Origin: Bog-473 sp963730395
GTDB taxonomy: Bacteria > Actinomycetota > Acidimicrobiia > Acidimicrobiales > RAAP-2
Direction: 5' to 3'
Length of the DNA stretch: 64,000 nt
Assembly: GCA_963730395.1 (NCBI GenBank)
Contig: CAVSSK010000012.1
Coordinates: 193,038-257,037, forward strand
Below the pieces are notes generated by a model. It made no database searches and was not told the origin of the DNA. It worked only from the letters and a program-made list of their open reading frames with translations. The translations under genes were made by a program, and so were the position numbers. This document shows positions 17,246 to 29,531 of this stretch, piece after piece. The stretch's first letter is position 1. Every line of letters begins with the position of its first letter.

Positions 17246-19201
17246 ATGGGGGATGCGGCCGGTGGGCTGACGCTCCAGGCACCAGCGGCGCCGGACGACG
17301 CCACTACGGACACCCCGCCGGCGCAACGCCCGGGTCGCTGGCGCGTCTGGCGCTCACCGCCCGGCCAGCCGGGATGGGCCCGCCCCCTGCTCCTCGTCAT
17401 CGCTGCGCTGGCGGCACTGTCGTACGCGTGGGGCGTCAACGACGCGACCCTCGAGACGTTCTACGGCGCCGCAGTGCGAAGCATGTCGGAGAGCTGGCAC
17501 AACTTCTTCTTCGGCGCCTTCGACCCGTGGGGGACGGTCACAGTCGACAAGCTGCCCGGCGCGTTCTGGGTACAGGCGCTGTCGGTCCGCCTGTTCGGCT
17601 TCCACGTGTGGTCGGTCGTGCTCCCCCAGGCGATCGAAGGCACCCTGACCGTGCTCGTGCTCTACCGCGCCGTGCGGCGCGTCGCCGGGGCCGGCGCCGG
17701 GCTGGCTGCGGCCGCCGTGCTGGCCGCCACACCGGTCACGATCCTGCTCAACCGGGGCAACATCTCGGACTCACTGCTGATCCTGCTGCTGGTGCTCGCG
17801 GCCGACGCTGCGACGGCGGCCATCACGACGGGGCGCTGGGCGCACTTGCTGGTGGCCGGCGTCTGGGTCGGACTCGCCTTCCAGGCCAAGATGCTCCAGG
17901 CCTGGCTCGTCCTGCCCGCGCTCTACCTCGCCTATCTCCTGGCGGCGCCGGCACCCGCCCTCTCCCGCCGCATCGGGCACGTGGCGCTCTCGGCACTGGT
18001 CGCGCTCGGCGTCTCGCTGTCCTGGATGCTCGCCGTCACCGTCGTTCCCACCCAGGACCGCCCCTACGTGGATGGCAGCTGCAACAACTCGGTCTTCAGC
18101 CAGGTCTTCCTCTACAACGGCTCCGACCGGATCACCGGCACCACGCTCGACCAACCGGGGTGCAGCCCGCCACCCGCCCCGGTCAAGGCCACGACGAGCG
18201 CGCACCCGGGCACGGTGGCTGTGCCACGGGGGCCGGGGCGGTTCCTCAACGGCACCTTCGGGCGGGACGTCGACTGGATGCTCCTGCCGGCGGCCGTGGC
18301 GCTGGCAGGCATCCTCGTGGCACGCCGGCGCGAGCCCCGCACGGACCCGCTCCGCGCCGCCACGCTCCTCTGGGGGGCCTGGCTCTTCTTCACCTGGTGC
18401 TTCTTCGCGTCGTCCCATTTCATCAACTCGTATTACCTGGCGGCGCTCGCGCCGCCCATCGCCGCACTGTGCGGACTCGGCCTCACGGTGGCCTGGCGGC
18501 TGCGCGCCCGCCGCGCCACACGGGCCGTGATCCTGGGCACGGTCGCGGCGGGCACGGCTTACGTCCTCTATCTACTCCCGACGACAGCGGGGGTGCGGCC
18601 GTGGGTGCTGGCCAGCACGCTGGTCCTGGCGCTGGCGGCGGTGGCCGTCACCGCGTGGTCCTTGCTCCCGTCGCGTCCGCACCCGGCGGCCGCCGCCGGC
18701 GTCGGCCTGTCGGCGGCCGCCCTCTTCCTCGGCTCAGCCTGGGCGTCGGGGACCGTCGTGGCGGCCGGGCTGGGTCCCTTCGACTCCCCCTACCAGCCGG
18801 CGTCGCTCACGGCGCAGAACGCCGCAGCCAACGCGCGCTCGGCCGCCGTCGCCGCCGGCCTCAACCGCGCCGCCGGCAGGATCCCCCCGACGGTCAGCGT
18901 CATCACATCGGAGACCTCGTCGGGGTCGAGCATCCCGATCCTCGACACGGGTCGCGAGTTCCTCCCGGTCGGTGGGTTCTCCGGCCGGGTACCGAGCCCG
19001 ACAGTGGCCCAGTTCACCGGCGACGTGCGCGCCGGGCGGGTGACCGTCGTGCTGGCGGCGGTGGCACCACTGACCCGCAACCCCGACATGTTGTGGGCCA
19101 TCGCGCACTGCCGGCCCGTTGCCTACCGCGGTCCGGACACCCACATCGCAGGACGGACGATGCACTTCTACCTCTGCTCGCCGGCCGACGCGGGCGGCTG
19201 A
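17246..19201 (+). CDS. GT-C family membrane glycosyltransferase (GT39/ArnT-like)
   Basis: A 651-residue polytopic protein with about a dozen membrane helices. After the first helix comes the catalytic-loop-type acidic motif LSYAWGVNDATLETFYGAAVR, then SMSESWHNFFFGAFDPWGTVTVDKLP, which is characteristic of the PMT/ArnT-like YkcB-type group. Such enzymes move a sugar from a polyprenyl-phosphate donor onto an extracytoplasmic acceptor. The C-terminal approximately 150 residues form an extracytoplasmic domain (PILDTGREFLPVGGFSGR). Donor and acceptor are unknown. It converges on ftsX. Confidence 0.85.
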   Translation: MGDAAGGLTLQAPAAPDDATTDTPPAQRPGRWRVWRSPPGQPGWARPLLLVIAALAALSYAWGVNDATLETFYGAAVRSMSESWHNFFFGAFDPWGTVTVDKLPGAFWVQALSVRLFGFHVWSVVLPQAIEGTLTVLVLYRAVRRVAGAGAGLAAAAVLAATPVTILLNRGNISDSLLILLLVLAADAATAAITTGRWAHLLVAGVWVGLAFQAKMLQAWLVLPALYLAYLLAAPAPALSRRIGHVALSALVALGVSLSWMLAVTVVPTQDRPYVDGSCNNSVFSQVFLYNGSDRITGTTLDQPGCSPPPAPVKATTSAHPGTVAVPRGPGRFLNGTFGRDVDWMLLPAAVALAGILVARRREPRTDPLRAATLLWGAWLFFTWCFFASSHFINSYYLAALAPPIAALCGLGLTVAWRLRARRATRAVILGTVAAGTAYVLYLLPTTAGVRPWVLASTLVLALAAVAVTAWSLLPSRPHPAAAAGVGLSAAALFLGSAWASGTVVAAGLGPFDSPYQPASLTAQNAAANARSAAVAAGLNRAAGRIPPTVSVITSETSSGSSIPILDTGREFLPVGGFSGRVPSPTVAQFTGDVRAGRVTVVLAAVAPLTRNPDMLWAIAHCRPVAYRGPDTHIAGRTMHFYLCSPADAGG

Positions 19202-19206
19202 GAGGG

Positions 19207-20094
19207 TCAGACGTCGAGGAAGCGCCGGATGGCGATGGCCGACCCGATGGAGCCGATCGCCATCCCCACGATCACCACGACCACGTTGGTGAGCAAGACC
19301 TCTGACCCCGTCATGTGCATGGCCGTGAAGATGTTGCTCGTCGTTCGACCGCTCCCCTCGTGATTGATGAAGAGATAGACGAAGTAGACGACGACAGCAG
19401 CCAGCACCGATCCGATGAACCCCTGCAGCAGGCCCTCGGACATGAAGGGCACCCGGATGAACCAGTTCGTGGCCCCCACGAGCTTCATCACCGACACCTC
19501 GCGCCGGCGGGCGAAGATCGCCATGCGGATGGTGTTGAGGATCAGGACGGCTGCCGACACGATCAGGACGATGGCGATGGCCAGGCACACCCACTTCGAG
19601 ATGTTGATCACCGTCTCCTCGTTGTGGATGGTCTGCTGGGGCTCGGTGACCGAGAGAACGCCCGCCGTGCCGCTGAAGGTGTGGACGACCTGGGCTGCGT
19701 CGGAAAGCGCAACTGGGGTGCACCAGAAGGAGGTGGGCATCTCGGACTGCGTCGTGGCCTGGAAGACGTCGGAGGGGAGGAGGCGCCGGGCCTCGGCGAA
19801 GTTGCGGGTCTTGTCCCAGTAGGCGCAGGGCTGGGACACGTAGTTGAGCTGGGCCAGTTCGGTCTTGACGGCTGCGATCTCCTGGCTGTTGGCGTTGGGC
19901 TGCATCCAGACGGTCACCTGCGTGCCGCGCTCCAGGGTCCCGGTGGCGTTGGCCGACCCCTGCCTCAGGAGGAGTGCCGCGCCCACGAGCGAGAGCGACA
20001 CGGCGACCGTGAGGATGGCGGCGATGGTCATCAGCCGGTTACGCCAGAGGTTCGACGCCGTCTCGCGGACGACGTAGTCGACAGAGACCGCCAC
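19207..20094 (-). CDS. ftsX: Cell-division protein FtsX
   Basis: FtsX is the membrane subunit of the FtsEX complex, which relays ATP-driven changes across the membrane to peptidoglycan hydrolases at the septum. The 295-residue protein opens with VDYVVRETASNLWRNRLMT, has one N-terminal helix, an extracellular domain of about 140 residues containing two Cys (QPCAYWDK and SFWCTP), then three more helices with RRREVSVMKLVGATNWFIR between them. GTG 20094 begins one base after the ftsE stop. The usual downstream smpB is absent; a convergent glycosyltransferase gene lies there instead. Confidence 0.94.
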   Translation of the reverse strand: MAVSVDYVVRETASNLWRNRLMTIAAILTVAVSLSLVGAALLLRQGSANATGTLERGTQVTVWMQPNANSQEIAAVKTELAQLNYVSQPCAYWDKTRNFAEARRLLPSDVFQATTQSEMPTSFWCTPVALSDAAQVVHTFSGTAGVLSVTEPQQTIHNEETVINISKWVCLAIAIVLIVSAAVLILNTIRMAIFARRREVSVMKLVGATNWFIRVPFMSEGLLQGFIGSVLAAVVVYFVYLFINHEGSGRTTSNIFTAMHMTGSEVLLTNVVVVIVGMAIGSIGSAIAIRRFLDV

Positions 20095-20095
20095 G

Positions 20096-20824
20096 TCAGC
20101 CCATGCCTCCCGCGGCCACCTCGACCGACTGCTGCGCGGAACCGTCGAACCCGTACACACCACGCGCCTGGTCGCGCACCATCACGCCGTTGCTGAGCTC
20201 GATGACGCGGCGCCGCATCTTGTCGACCAGCACCTCGTCGTGCGTCGCGACGACCACCGTGGTGCCCGTCCGGTTGATGCGGTCGAGCAGCTGCATGATG
20301 CCCTGGCTGGTCTGCGGGTCGAGGTTACCGGTGGGCTCGTCGGCCAGCAGGATGAGGGGGCGGTTGACGAAGGCACGGGCCACGGCGACGCGCTGCTGCT
20401 CACCGCCGGAGAGCTCGTTGGGCAGGTTGTCCCGCTTGCCGGCCAGCCCGACCAGGTCGAGCACCTGGGGCACCTGGTTGGCCACGACGTGCCGGGGACG
20501 GCCGATGACCTCGAGCGCGAAGGCCACGTTTTCGAACACGGTCTTGTTGGGGAGGAGGCGGAAGTCCTGGAAGACACAGCCGATGTTGCGACGAAGGTAG
20601 GGCACCCGCCATTTCGGCAGCTCGACGATATTGCGGCCGGCCTCGAGGATCTGGCCTGAGTCGGGGAGCTCCTCGCGGAGGAGGAGACGGATGAACGTCG
20701 TCTTCCCCGATCCGGACGCGCCGACGAGGAAGACGAACTCGCCCTTCTCGAACTCCACGGTGATGTCGCGCAGAGCAACCGTCGAGCCCTTGTATGTCTT
20801 GGTGACGTTTTCGAATCGGATCAT
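20096..20824 (-). CDS. ftsE: Cell-division ATP-binding protein FtsE
   Basis: The 242-residue ABC ATPase partner of FtsX. It has Walker A GASGSGKTT near residue 36, the Q-loop segment VFQDFRLLPNKTV, signature LSGGEQQRVAVARA, Walker B LILLADEPTGNLD and the switch His in VVVATHDEVLV. A C-terminal extension of about 20 residues is present. It forms an operon with ftsX; in most actinobacteria prfB lies immediately upstream, but here a 1.36-kb degenerate stretch intervenes. Confidence 0.96.
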   Translation of the reverse strand: MIRFENVTKTYKGSTVALRDITVEFEKGEFVFLVGASGSGKTTFIRLLLREELPDSGQILEAGRNIVELPKWRVPYLRRNIGCVFQDFRLLPNKTVFENVAFALEVIGRPRHVVANQVPQVLDLVGLAGKRDNLPNELSGGEQQRVAVARAFVNRPLILLADEPTGNLDPQTSQGIMQLLDRINRTGTTVVVATHDEVLVDKMRRRVIELSNGVMVRDQARGVYGFDGSAQQSVEVAAGGMG

Positions 20825-20959
20825 CAGTTGAGAGAGGTGTCGCCCCGGACGTTGCGGGGCACCCGCACGATCCTACTTTCTCCACATGACACTTTCGGGT
20901 CAACGGCTCCATTGCAGGTCACAGAGGTCCGCGGACCTCTCGCGCACGGAACCCGCGTC

Positions 20960-22170
20960 CGGGCGCACCGCAGCGCGTCACGTCGCCGGTGCCGGCTGCG
21001 GCATCGAGCGGGGGTTGAGCCACAGCGGTCGACCTGCTCGCACTCCGGCGCGGCGAACGAGGTTCGCTTGCGCAGCTCCCTCTCGCTGCGTGACCCGAGC
21101 GTCATGCCGTCGAGATCGGGCGCTGCGAAGTTCACGATCCCGCGGGCGGCGTGCTCGGGGTCGGCCCTCGAGGTAGCGGATCCTCAGGTCGCGTTGGCGT
21201 CCGGAGGAGCGGCCGCGCACCGCTCCCGCTCGATCTTCGGGTCGAGTCCCAGCTCAGCGCACCGCTTGCGTGTCCAGACCAGCCCGTCTGGTGCATCTCG
21301 GGGAGCGGCGGAGTCCGACGCCCGGGCGAAGTCGTGCCGGCCGATCGTGTCACGCACGGCGACGTCGAGGCACCCTGTCGATGGCGAGCGCTCCGGGCAG
21401 CGTGTACGAGATACAAGACTCACGCGGCTCGCGTGCTGGCTTCGCGTCTCGCACACGAACCCGAACTCGCACTCGTAGTTGACGACCTGTTGCAGCAAGA
21501 GCGACTCGTCGTCGCCGTGCGCCGAGAGGCGACCGAACTTCGCTGCATGGCACGCATCGCCCGTGATGGTTGACGCGCACAAGAGATGTGGAACGACCGC
21601 GGGAGTTCGGGGCTCGCAAGAGCACCGGCCATCAGCACGATGGTGGAGATCTCTGCCGTCACGTGGTCATTGAGCTCGCCAGCGATGTCATCCTCAACGA
21701 GGCGCGACGAACAGTGGAACTGGCGCGCGCACCTGGTTCCAGGACGTGGCCTTCCCTGCGGGCGCGGGGACCCGAACCCGGTCGCCCGACGACGTCGAGC
21801 CGGTCCGAGGTCGAGTGCACGCAACACCAAGGTCGGGAGCCGAGGGTCGAAGATGGTTTCGAGGCGGTTGCGCAGGTCCGCGCCGCGGGGTCGCAGTACG
21901 TCGGGCAGCTCGCGGGTCAGCGCCCCCGCGTCTCCACCCGGGCAGCGTCGTCGGACGAGTCAGGGGCGCCCGGGGTCTCGGGCCCGGGGGCTGGCCCGCA
22001 GGACACCACCGTCCAGACCGCACAGCGTCGCCTCGGGCCGGTTCGTTCGCCCTGGTCAGGGGCAATTCCATCGGCGCCACCTGCTCGAGCGTGTCGTCGA
22101 GGGCGGCACCTGGGGACCCGCCGACGGTGCTGCCCGAGTACCCCAGTACGGCGCCTGGAAGACCCGGGCC
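20960..22170 (-). pseudogene. Degenerate or multiply frameshifted gene remnant
   Basis: This 1.2-kb stretch between prfB and ftsE has no intact gene. On the reverse strand, islands of protein-like sequence appear in changing frames: DDTLEQVAPMELPLTRANE, TRELPDVLRPRGADLRNRL, EDDIAGELNDHVTAEISTIV, DESLLLQQVVNYECEFGFVC, GLVWTRKRCAELGLDPKIER and VNFAAPDLDGMTLGSRSERE. They could be one gene of roughly 400 codons broken by many frameshifts, or a decayed insertion. I recognise no family. The rest of 20825-22185 shows nothing else. Confidence 0.3.
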
Positions 22171-22185
22171 CGGACGAGCGCGTTC

Positions 22186-23326
22186 CTACGAACCGGCCTC
22201 GCGCTGGCGGCGCAGCTCGGCCTCCATGAACGCATCGAGGTCGCCGTCGAGCACGGCGTCGACGTTGCCGGTCTCGACGCCCGTCCGCAGGTCCTTGACG
22301 AGCTGGTACGGGGCCATCACGTAGGAGCGGATCTGGTTGCCCCAGGCGTTGTCGACCCGGTCGCCGCTCAACGCGTCGAGCTCGGCCCGCCGCTCCAGTC
22401 GGGCTCGCTCGGCCAGCTTGGCCCCGAGTATCTGCATGGCCTTTGCCTTGTTCTGGTGCTGGCTGCGCTCGTTCTGACAGGACACCACGATCCCCGTGGG
22501 CAGGTGGGTCAGGCGCACGGCCGAATCCGTCTTGTTGACATGCTGGCCGCCGGCGCCCGACGAGCGGTAGGTGTCGATGCGCAGATCCTTCTCGTCGATC
22601 TCGACCTCCGATGACACGTCCTCGAGGAATGGGGTGACGTCCATGGACGCGAAGCTGGTCTGGCGCCGGTGCTGCGAGTCGAACGGCGACATGCGCACCA
22701 GCCGGTGGACGCCACGCTCGGTGGCGAGCAACCCGTAGGCGAAGCGGCCGTGCACGATGAACGTTGCCGACAGCAGCCCCGCCTCCTGGCCCTCGGTGGC
22801 CTCGTCCACCTCCACGGTGTAACCGCGGCGCTCGGCCCAGCGTTGGTACATGCGCAGCAGCATCTCGGTCCAGTCCTGCGCGTCGGTGCCGCCTGCGCCT
22901 GCGTGCACCTCGCAGACCGCGTCGAGCTCGTCGTACTCGCCCGAGAAGAGCGACTGCAGCTCGAGCGCGCCCAGCCGGGTGCCGAGGCCGTCCACGGTCT
23001 CGACCAGTTCGGTGTCGAGCGCCGCGTCCCGGGCGCCGGCCGCAGCCGACTCCTCGGTCAGCTCGAGCAGTGCCAGTGCGTCATCGAGCGCGGTGCGCAG
23101 GCCTTCGAGCTGGTCGAGGTCGGCCGACACCCGCCCCAGCTCCCTGGTGACCGACCGCGCGTTGTCGGGGTCGTCCCACAGGTCCGGCTTCGCCACCTCG
23201 GCCTCGAGCTCGGCCCGCCTCACCTCGAGCTTGTCGCGGCCCAGGTAGCGCTCGGCCTCGGCCAGCCGCTCCCCCAGCGCCTCGAGCTCGGCTGAGAAGT
23301 CGCGGGGAGCCTCGGCCGCCGGCCCG

Positions 23327-23340
<14 letters not shown>
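22186..23340 (-). CDS. prfB: Peptide chain release factor 2
   Basis: RF2 terminates translation at UGA and UAA. The 384-residue protein carries the SPF specificity tripeptide in VRMSPFDSQHRRQTSF and the catalytic GGQ in SGAGGQHVNKTDSAV; the rest is a standard class I release factor. The open frame is continuous from ATG 23340, so the autoregulatory UGA frameshift of E. coli prfB is absent. The start lies inside the last codons of secA (14-base overlap), an unusual coupling to the secretion ATPase. Confidence 0.96.
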
Positions 23341-26120
<2,780 letters not shown>

Positions 26121-26588
26121 GGAGGGCCGATCCTACCGGTCCCAGGGCCGGCCGAGCCGACAGGCGCTCTGGGGAGAGAGTCGGGCTGCGTGCGGCTGAC
26201 CTGGTCTTTGACCCCACACTCGCCTGCCGCGAGGGTGACGCGCCGGCGCCGGCGGCACGGCGTCACCGCCGCACCCAACGGCACCACCTGGCGCGCATCG
26301 CCTCGTCTCCGCCCGCCCCCGACAGCCGGGGACGCAGCGGGCAGGGCTTACCTCTAAGCCGCACCATGCTCAGCGACCACAAGTCGCCTTACGTGGGTCG
26401 TTTCGCCTGCGACTGGCCTCGACTTTCAACCACAGACCCGCACGCAGCCCGGGCCCATGCTAGGGCCAGACCGGCCCTACTGCTCCGGGACGGTGGATCC
26501 GGCGACCAGGCACGGGTCCGGCCCCAACGAGGAACACCGCCGGACCCGGGCGTGTGACCCAGGCCGGCGACGTTCCCCATCGCCGTGC
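26121..26588. other. Intergenic region between secA and glnA
   Basis: About 470 bp without a convincing gene; it holds the secA promoter region and the 3' flank of glnA, both minus strand. An imperfect dyad at 26235-26266 has GTGACGC and GCGTCAC arms around a GC-rich core. It may be a transcript-end hairpin for glnA, but no T-run follows. The hibernation factor gene often found next to secA is not here. Confidence 0.4.
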
Positions 26589-27600
26589 TCAGTCGCCGAC
26601 GGCCGCTCCGCAGACGGTCTCGACCATCAGAGCACTCACCACGTAGGGGTCCATGTTGGCGTTGGGACGCCGGTCTTCGAGCCACCCCTTCTTGTTCTTG
26701 GCGACGGCCCATGGGATGCGGATCGATGCCCCGCGGTCGGAGGTGCCGTAGCTGAAGTTGGAGTAGTGCGCCGTCTCGTGCGCACCGGTGAGACGGCTTT
26801 CGATCCCGATGCCGTAGTTGGAGACGTGCTCGTCGACGCGCTTCCCGAGCGCCTCGCAGCCCGCGATGATCGCCTCCCAGCCGCCGTCCTCGCGCATGGC
26901 CTTGGTGGAGAAATTGGTGTGCGCACCGGCACCGTTCCAATCACCGAGCACCGGCTTGGGCTCGAGTGTGGCAAACACGTCGAAGTCCTCGGCGATGCGG
27001 AAGAGCAGCCAGCGTGCCACCCAGAGCTGGTCCCCGATGGCGGGAGGGGCCAGCACCCCGATCTGGAACTCCCACTGCCCCATCATCACCTCGGCGTTCG
27101 TGCCTTCGATGGCGATCCCGGCCTTGAGGCAGGCTGCGGTGTGGCGCTCGACGATCTCGCGACCCGGCATCTTGTCGCCCCCGACGCCGCAGTAGTAGGG
27201 ACCCTGCGGGGCGGGGAACCCCGCTTCGGGCCACCCCAGCGGGCGGCCGTACTGGAAGAAGGTGTACTCCTGCTCGATCCCGAACCAGGGCTCCTGGTCC
27301 GCGTACTTCTCGGCCAGCTCGGCGCTCTTCCGCCGGGTGTTGGAGCTGTGGGGCGTCATGTCGGTCAGCAGGACCTCGCACATGACCAGCTTGTCGTTCT
27401 CGCTGCGGAGCGGGTCGGGGCACGACGAACACCGGCTGTAGGACGCAGTCCGAGTCACTGCCCTCCGCCTGGTTCGTGCTCGAGCCGTCGAAGCCCCAGA
27501 TCGGGGGCTCCTTGCCGTCCTCGACGATCTTGGTCTTGCTCCGGAGCAACGGGGTGGGCTCCGTCCCGTCGATCCAGATGTACTCGGCCTGGTAGCTCAT
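26589..27600 (-). CDS. glnII: Type II (eukaryote-like) glutamine synthetase, one frameshift near 27420
   Basis: Glutamine synthetase makes glutamine from glutamate, ammonia and ATP. This is the short GSII form (about 336 residues), not the 470-residue GSI. The start is MSYQAEYIWIDGTEPTPLLR, with the family motif PIWGFDGSSTNQAEG. Frame two continues ENDKLVMCEVLLTD, EPWFGIEQEYTFFQYGRPLG, GPYYCGVGGDK, WNGAGAHTNFSTKAMRE, RLTGAHETA and DRGASIRIP. The switch lies at a four-C run near 27420; removing one C restores the frame, so it is probably a homopolymer error. An AGGAGAA ribosome site precedes ATG 27600. Confidence 0.93.
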
Positions 27601-28014
27601 GGTTCTCCTGTGTTCCCCTTCTCCGTGGACAATGTGCGCAGCCACGGGCCGGACCGGGCGCCAGTCGCCGCGGCACTCCCGTGCTGATTCAGTCTGGTCG
27701 GACCCTATTTCGCCGCCGTATCCGTTATGTGAACCGACGATGAAATCCGCCTCCGTCGCAGGTGGAGGGGTCGCGGGGTGGCGTCGGGGGCCCCGGCTGC
27801 GTGGAGAATCAGGCCGAGAGGAGGGCGCCGGCTCGATCCCGCTCACCACGGGGCGCCCGATGAGCACGGCGAACTCGAGGCTTGCGCCCGCCCGTCGGGA
27901 CGCGACGGAGGGCCGGATCGGGTGATCCAGCCCTCCTCGTGTGCCTCCTGGTTCCGTGTGGCCACCACTGGGTGACCGCACGATGTTCGACGGACGGCGG
28001 TCACCCGCCGCCGC
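27601..28014. other. Intergenic region upstream of glnII
   Basis: About 410 bp between the glnII start and the flp1 stop, both on the minus strand. No protein-like frame, RNA gene or clear repeat is visible. It should contain the glnII promoter. Confidence 0.4.
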
Positions 28015-28242
28015 CTAGCAGCTCGTGCTGTTCAGCCCTCCGACGCAGGTGTTGGCGCTGCTGAACAAGCCGGAGATGCCTCCGCCCAGCGCAGCGACCG
28101 CGACCACCGCCACGACGGCGATCAGGCCGACGAGCAGTGCGTACTCCACCATGGAGGCGCCGCGCTCCGTCCGTGCACGCTCGAACATGGTTCCGTGTGC
28201 AGCTCTGACTGCGACGAACGCATTCATGAACAAACCCAACAT
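28015..28242 (-). CDS. flp: Flp/Fap-type pilin subunit 1
   Basis: A 75-residue type IVb prepilin. It begins MLGLFMNAFVAVRAAHGTMF and has the processing and assembly motif ERGASMVEYALLVGLIAVVA: cleavage after Gly leaves ASMVEY with the conserved Glu-Tyr, followed by a hydrophobic stalk. The C-terminus (SANTCVGGLNSTSC) has two Cys that could form a disulfide loop. ATG 28242 follows a GAGGGGAG ribosome site. It is nearly identical to flp2 about 290 bp upstream and is preceded by the shared pilus motif. Confidence 0.9.
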   Translation of the reverse strand: MLGLFMNAFVAVRAAHGTMFERARTERGASMVEYALLVGLIAVVAVVAVAALGGGISGLFSSANTCVGGLNSTSC

Positions 28243-28324
28243 GTGTGCTCCCCTCTTTGCCCCGTGCAGGCCCCCCCTCGGTCGACCTGCCCTCACTAAG
28301 CATCGGCCACTCGTCGGTCAAGGT

Positions 28325-28342
28325 CCATAGGACTTTCTGACC
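28325..28342 (-). promoter_or_regulatory. Pilus regulon motif upstream of flp1
   Basis: Read toward flp1 the motif is GGTCAGAAAGTCCTATGG, ending 83 bp before the start codon. It matches three other sites in front of pilus transcription units. A loose dyad GGTC-N5-GTCC lies inside it. Confidence 0.6.
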
Positions 28343-28423
28343 TAAAGGCAGAGCGGTCGACGTTGCGTCCGCGTCACATCTGGACGCGGTGACTTCCCCG
28401 GAGTCCCCTCCCCAAACGACAGC

Positions 28424-28453
28424 GGGCTGGGTCGGCCGTAGCCAACCCAGCCC
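28424..28453 (-). terminator. Hairpin between the two pilin genes
   Basis: A 13-bp stem with one mismatch (GGGCTGGGTCGGC paired with GCCAACCCAGCCC) and a 4-base loop. It lies 80 bp after flp2 and before the flp1 control region. There is no clear T-run, so it may stop transcription or limit read-through and processing. Confidence 0.5.
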
Positions 28454-28532
28454 AACCGTCATCCCATTGGGGAAGGGGGAATATTCCCTTAGGGAAGCAT
28501 GTGCTCGCTGATCGCGGCGAACGCCGCCCCAG

Positions 28533-28760
28533 CTAGCAGGAAGTGCTGTTCAGGCCACCCACGCAGGTGTTGGCACTGTTGAACAGACCCTTGATGCCCC
28601 CTCCGAGCGCCGCGACCGCAACGACGGCAACGACGGCGATCAGACCGACGAGCAGCGCGTACTCCACCATGGAGGCGCCACGCTCGGTCCGTGCACGCTC
28701 GAGCAGGTTGCCGTGGAAACCACGCACCGCGAAGAACGCGTTCAGAAACAGCTCAGTCAT
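28533..28760 (-). CDS. flp: Flp/Fap-type pilin subunit 2
   Basis: A 75-residue prepilin beginning MTELFLNAFFAVRGFHGNLL with the same core as flp1 (ERARTERGASMVEYALLVGL through GGGIKGLFNSANTCVGG). The processing site is Gly before ASMVEY. The two copies have equal length and differ mainly in the first 20 residues and at a few stalk positions, so they arose by recent duplication. A GAGGGGAATG-type ribosome site precedes ATG 28760. Two pilins may be alternative or minor/major subunits of one Flp pilus. Confidence 0.9.
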   Translation of the reverse strand: MTELFLNAFFAVRGFHGNLLERARTERGASMVEYALLVGLIAVVAVVAVAALGGGIKGLFNSANTCVGGLNSTSC

Positions 28761-28857
28761 TCTTTCATTCCCCTCTCTCGCCCCAATGGTCCCGAACGGT
28801 TGGCCCGAACCCATTTGGAGTTCCCACCCACATTGTCCTTGTTCGAATCGGTCCACT

Positions 28858-28875
28858 CCATAGGCTTTATGGACC
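28858..28875 (-). promoter_or_regulatory. Pilus regulon motif upstream of flp2
   Basis: Read toward flp2 it is GGTCCATAAAGCCTATGG, ending 98 bp before the start codon. The adjacent GACCAATTGCAA (28872-28883) recurs exactly at 35407-35418 upstream of the TadE-like gene. Confidence 0.6.
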
Positions 28876-28900
28876 AATTGCAACTGCTCGTGCGCAGGCT

Positions 28901-29359
28901 CTACTCGATGGTGACGAGTCCCATCACGACGGCGCGCACGAGCGCGTGCGTGCGGTTCGTGACGTCCAGCTTCTGGAAGATCGCGGCCAAGTGGTTCTTG
29001 GTGGTCTTGGGGCTGATGTAGAGCCGCTGTGAGATCTCACCGTTCGTCGCACCCTCCGCAAGGAGCTGCAGGACCTCGAGCTCCCGCTGAGTCAGCGACC
29101 ACGGCCCCCACTGTCGGTCGTCCTCCCGCCGCTGCGGCGAGACCACGGGGTCCCGGTAGTCGTCGCGATCGACCGACACCTCGTCGCGGGTCAGCGATGC
29201 CCGCGCCCCGTGCAGGCTCTCACTGCGGTGCACCGTCGTGCTGACGGACGGTCCGGAGACCGACACCTGTGTGTAGAACATCCACTCGGGCCTGTTCGCG
29301 ACCTCGAGGGTCGGCGCAGGCGCGCTGGGCCACAGGATCGCCGAGGCTGTGTTCGACAT
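28901..29359 (-). CDS. LuxR/NarL-type transcriptional regulator
   Basis: A 152-residue protein with a C-terminal LuxR helix-turn-helix: LTQRELEVLQLLAEGATNGE, ISQRLYISPKTTKNHLAAIF and QKLDVTNRTHALVRAVVMG. The first 85 residues are not a receiver domain and contain no recognisable sensor. It lies inside the pilus locus between the pilins and tadC, which makes it the prime candidate for binding the four shared motifs. The region upstream of it (29360-29531) contains a TACGC-N3-GCGTA dyad near 29442-29454. Confidence 0.88.
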   Translation of the reverse strand: MSNTASAILWPSAPAPTLEVANRPEWMFYTQVSVSGPSVSTTVHRSESLHGARASLTRDEVSVDRDDYRDPVVSPQRREDDRQWGPWSLTQRELEVLQLLAEGATNGEISQRLYISPKTTKNHLAAIFQKLDVTNRTHALVRAVVMGLVTIE

Positions 29360-29531
29360 TCACTCCCCCTCATTCCACCCGACGCGAGGTGCGGGTGGCT
29401 CCTTTTTCCCACCGCGGACGGTGGAAACTCCCAGGTCATTGTACGCTTCGCGTATCAAACGACAGTCGCAGCAAGATTGCGACCCGGGTGCGGAGACCGG
29501 AATTCGCGCCCCGTGGCGGGGCGCCGAGCGG

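Noticed and set aside
29409..29424. CCACCG-N4-CGGTGG hairpin between tadC and the LuxR gene as a terminator
   Set aside because: On the transcribed (minus) strand it is followed by an A-run, not a T-run, so it does not fit an intrinsic terminator.
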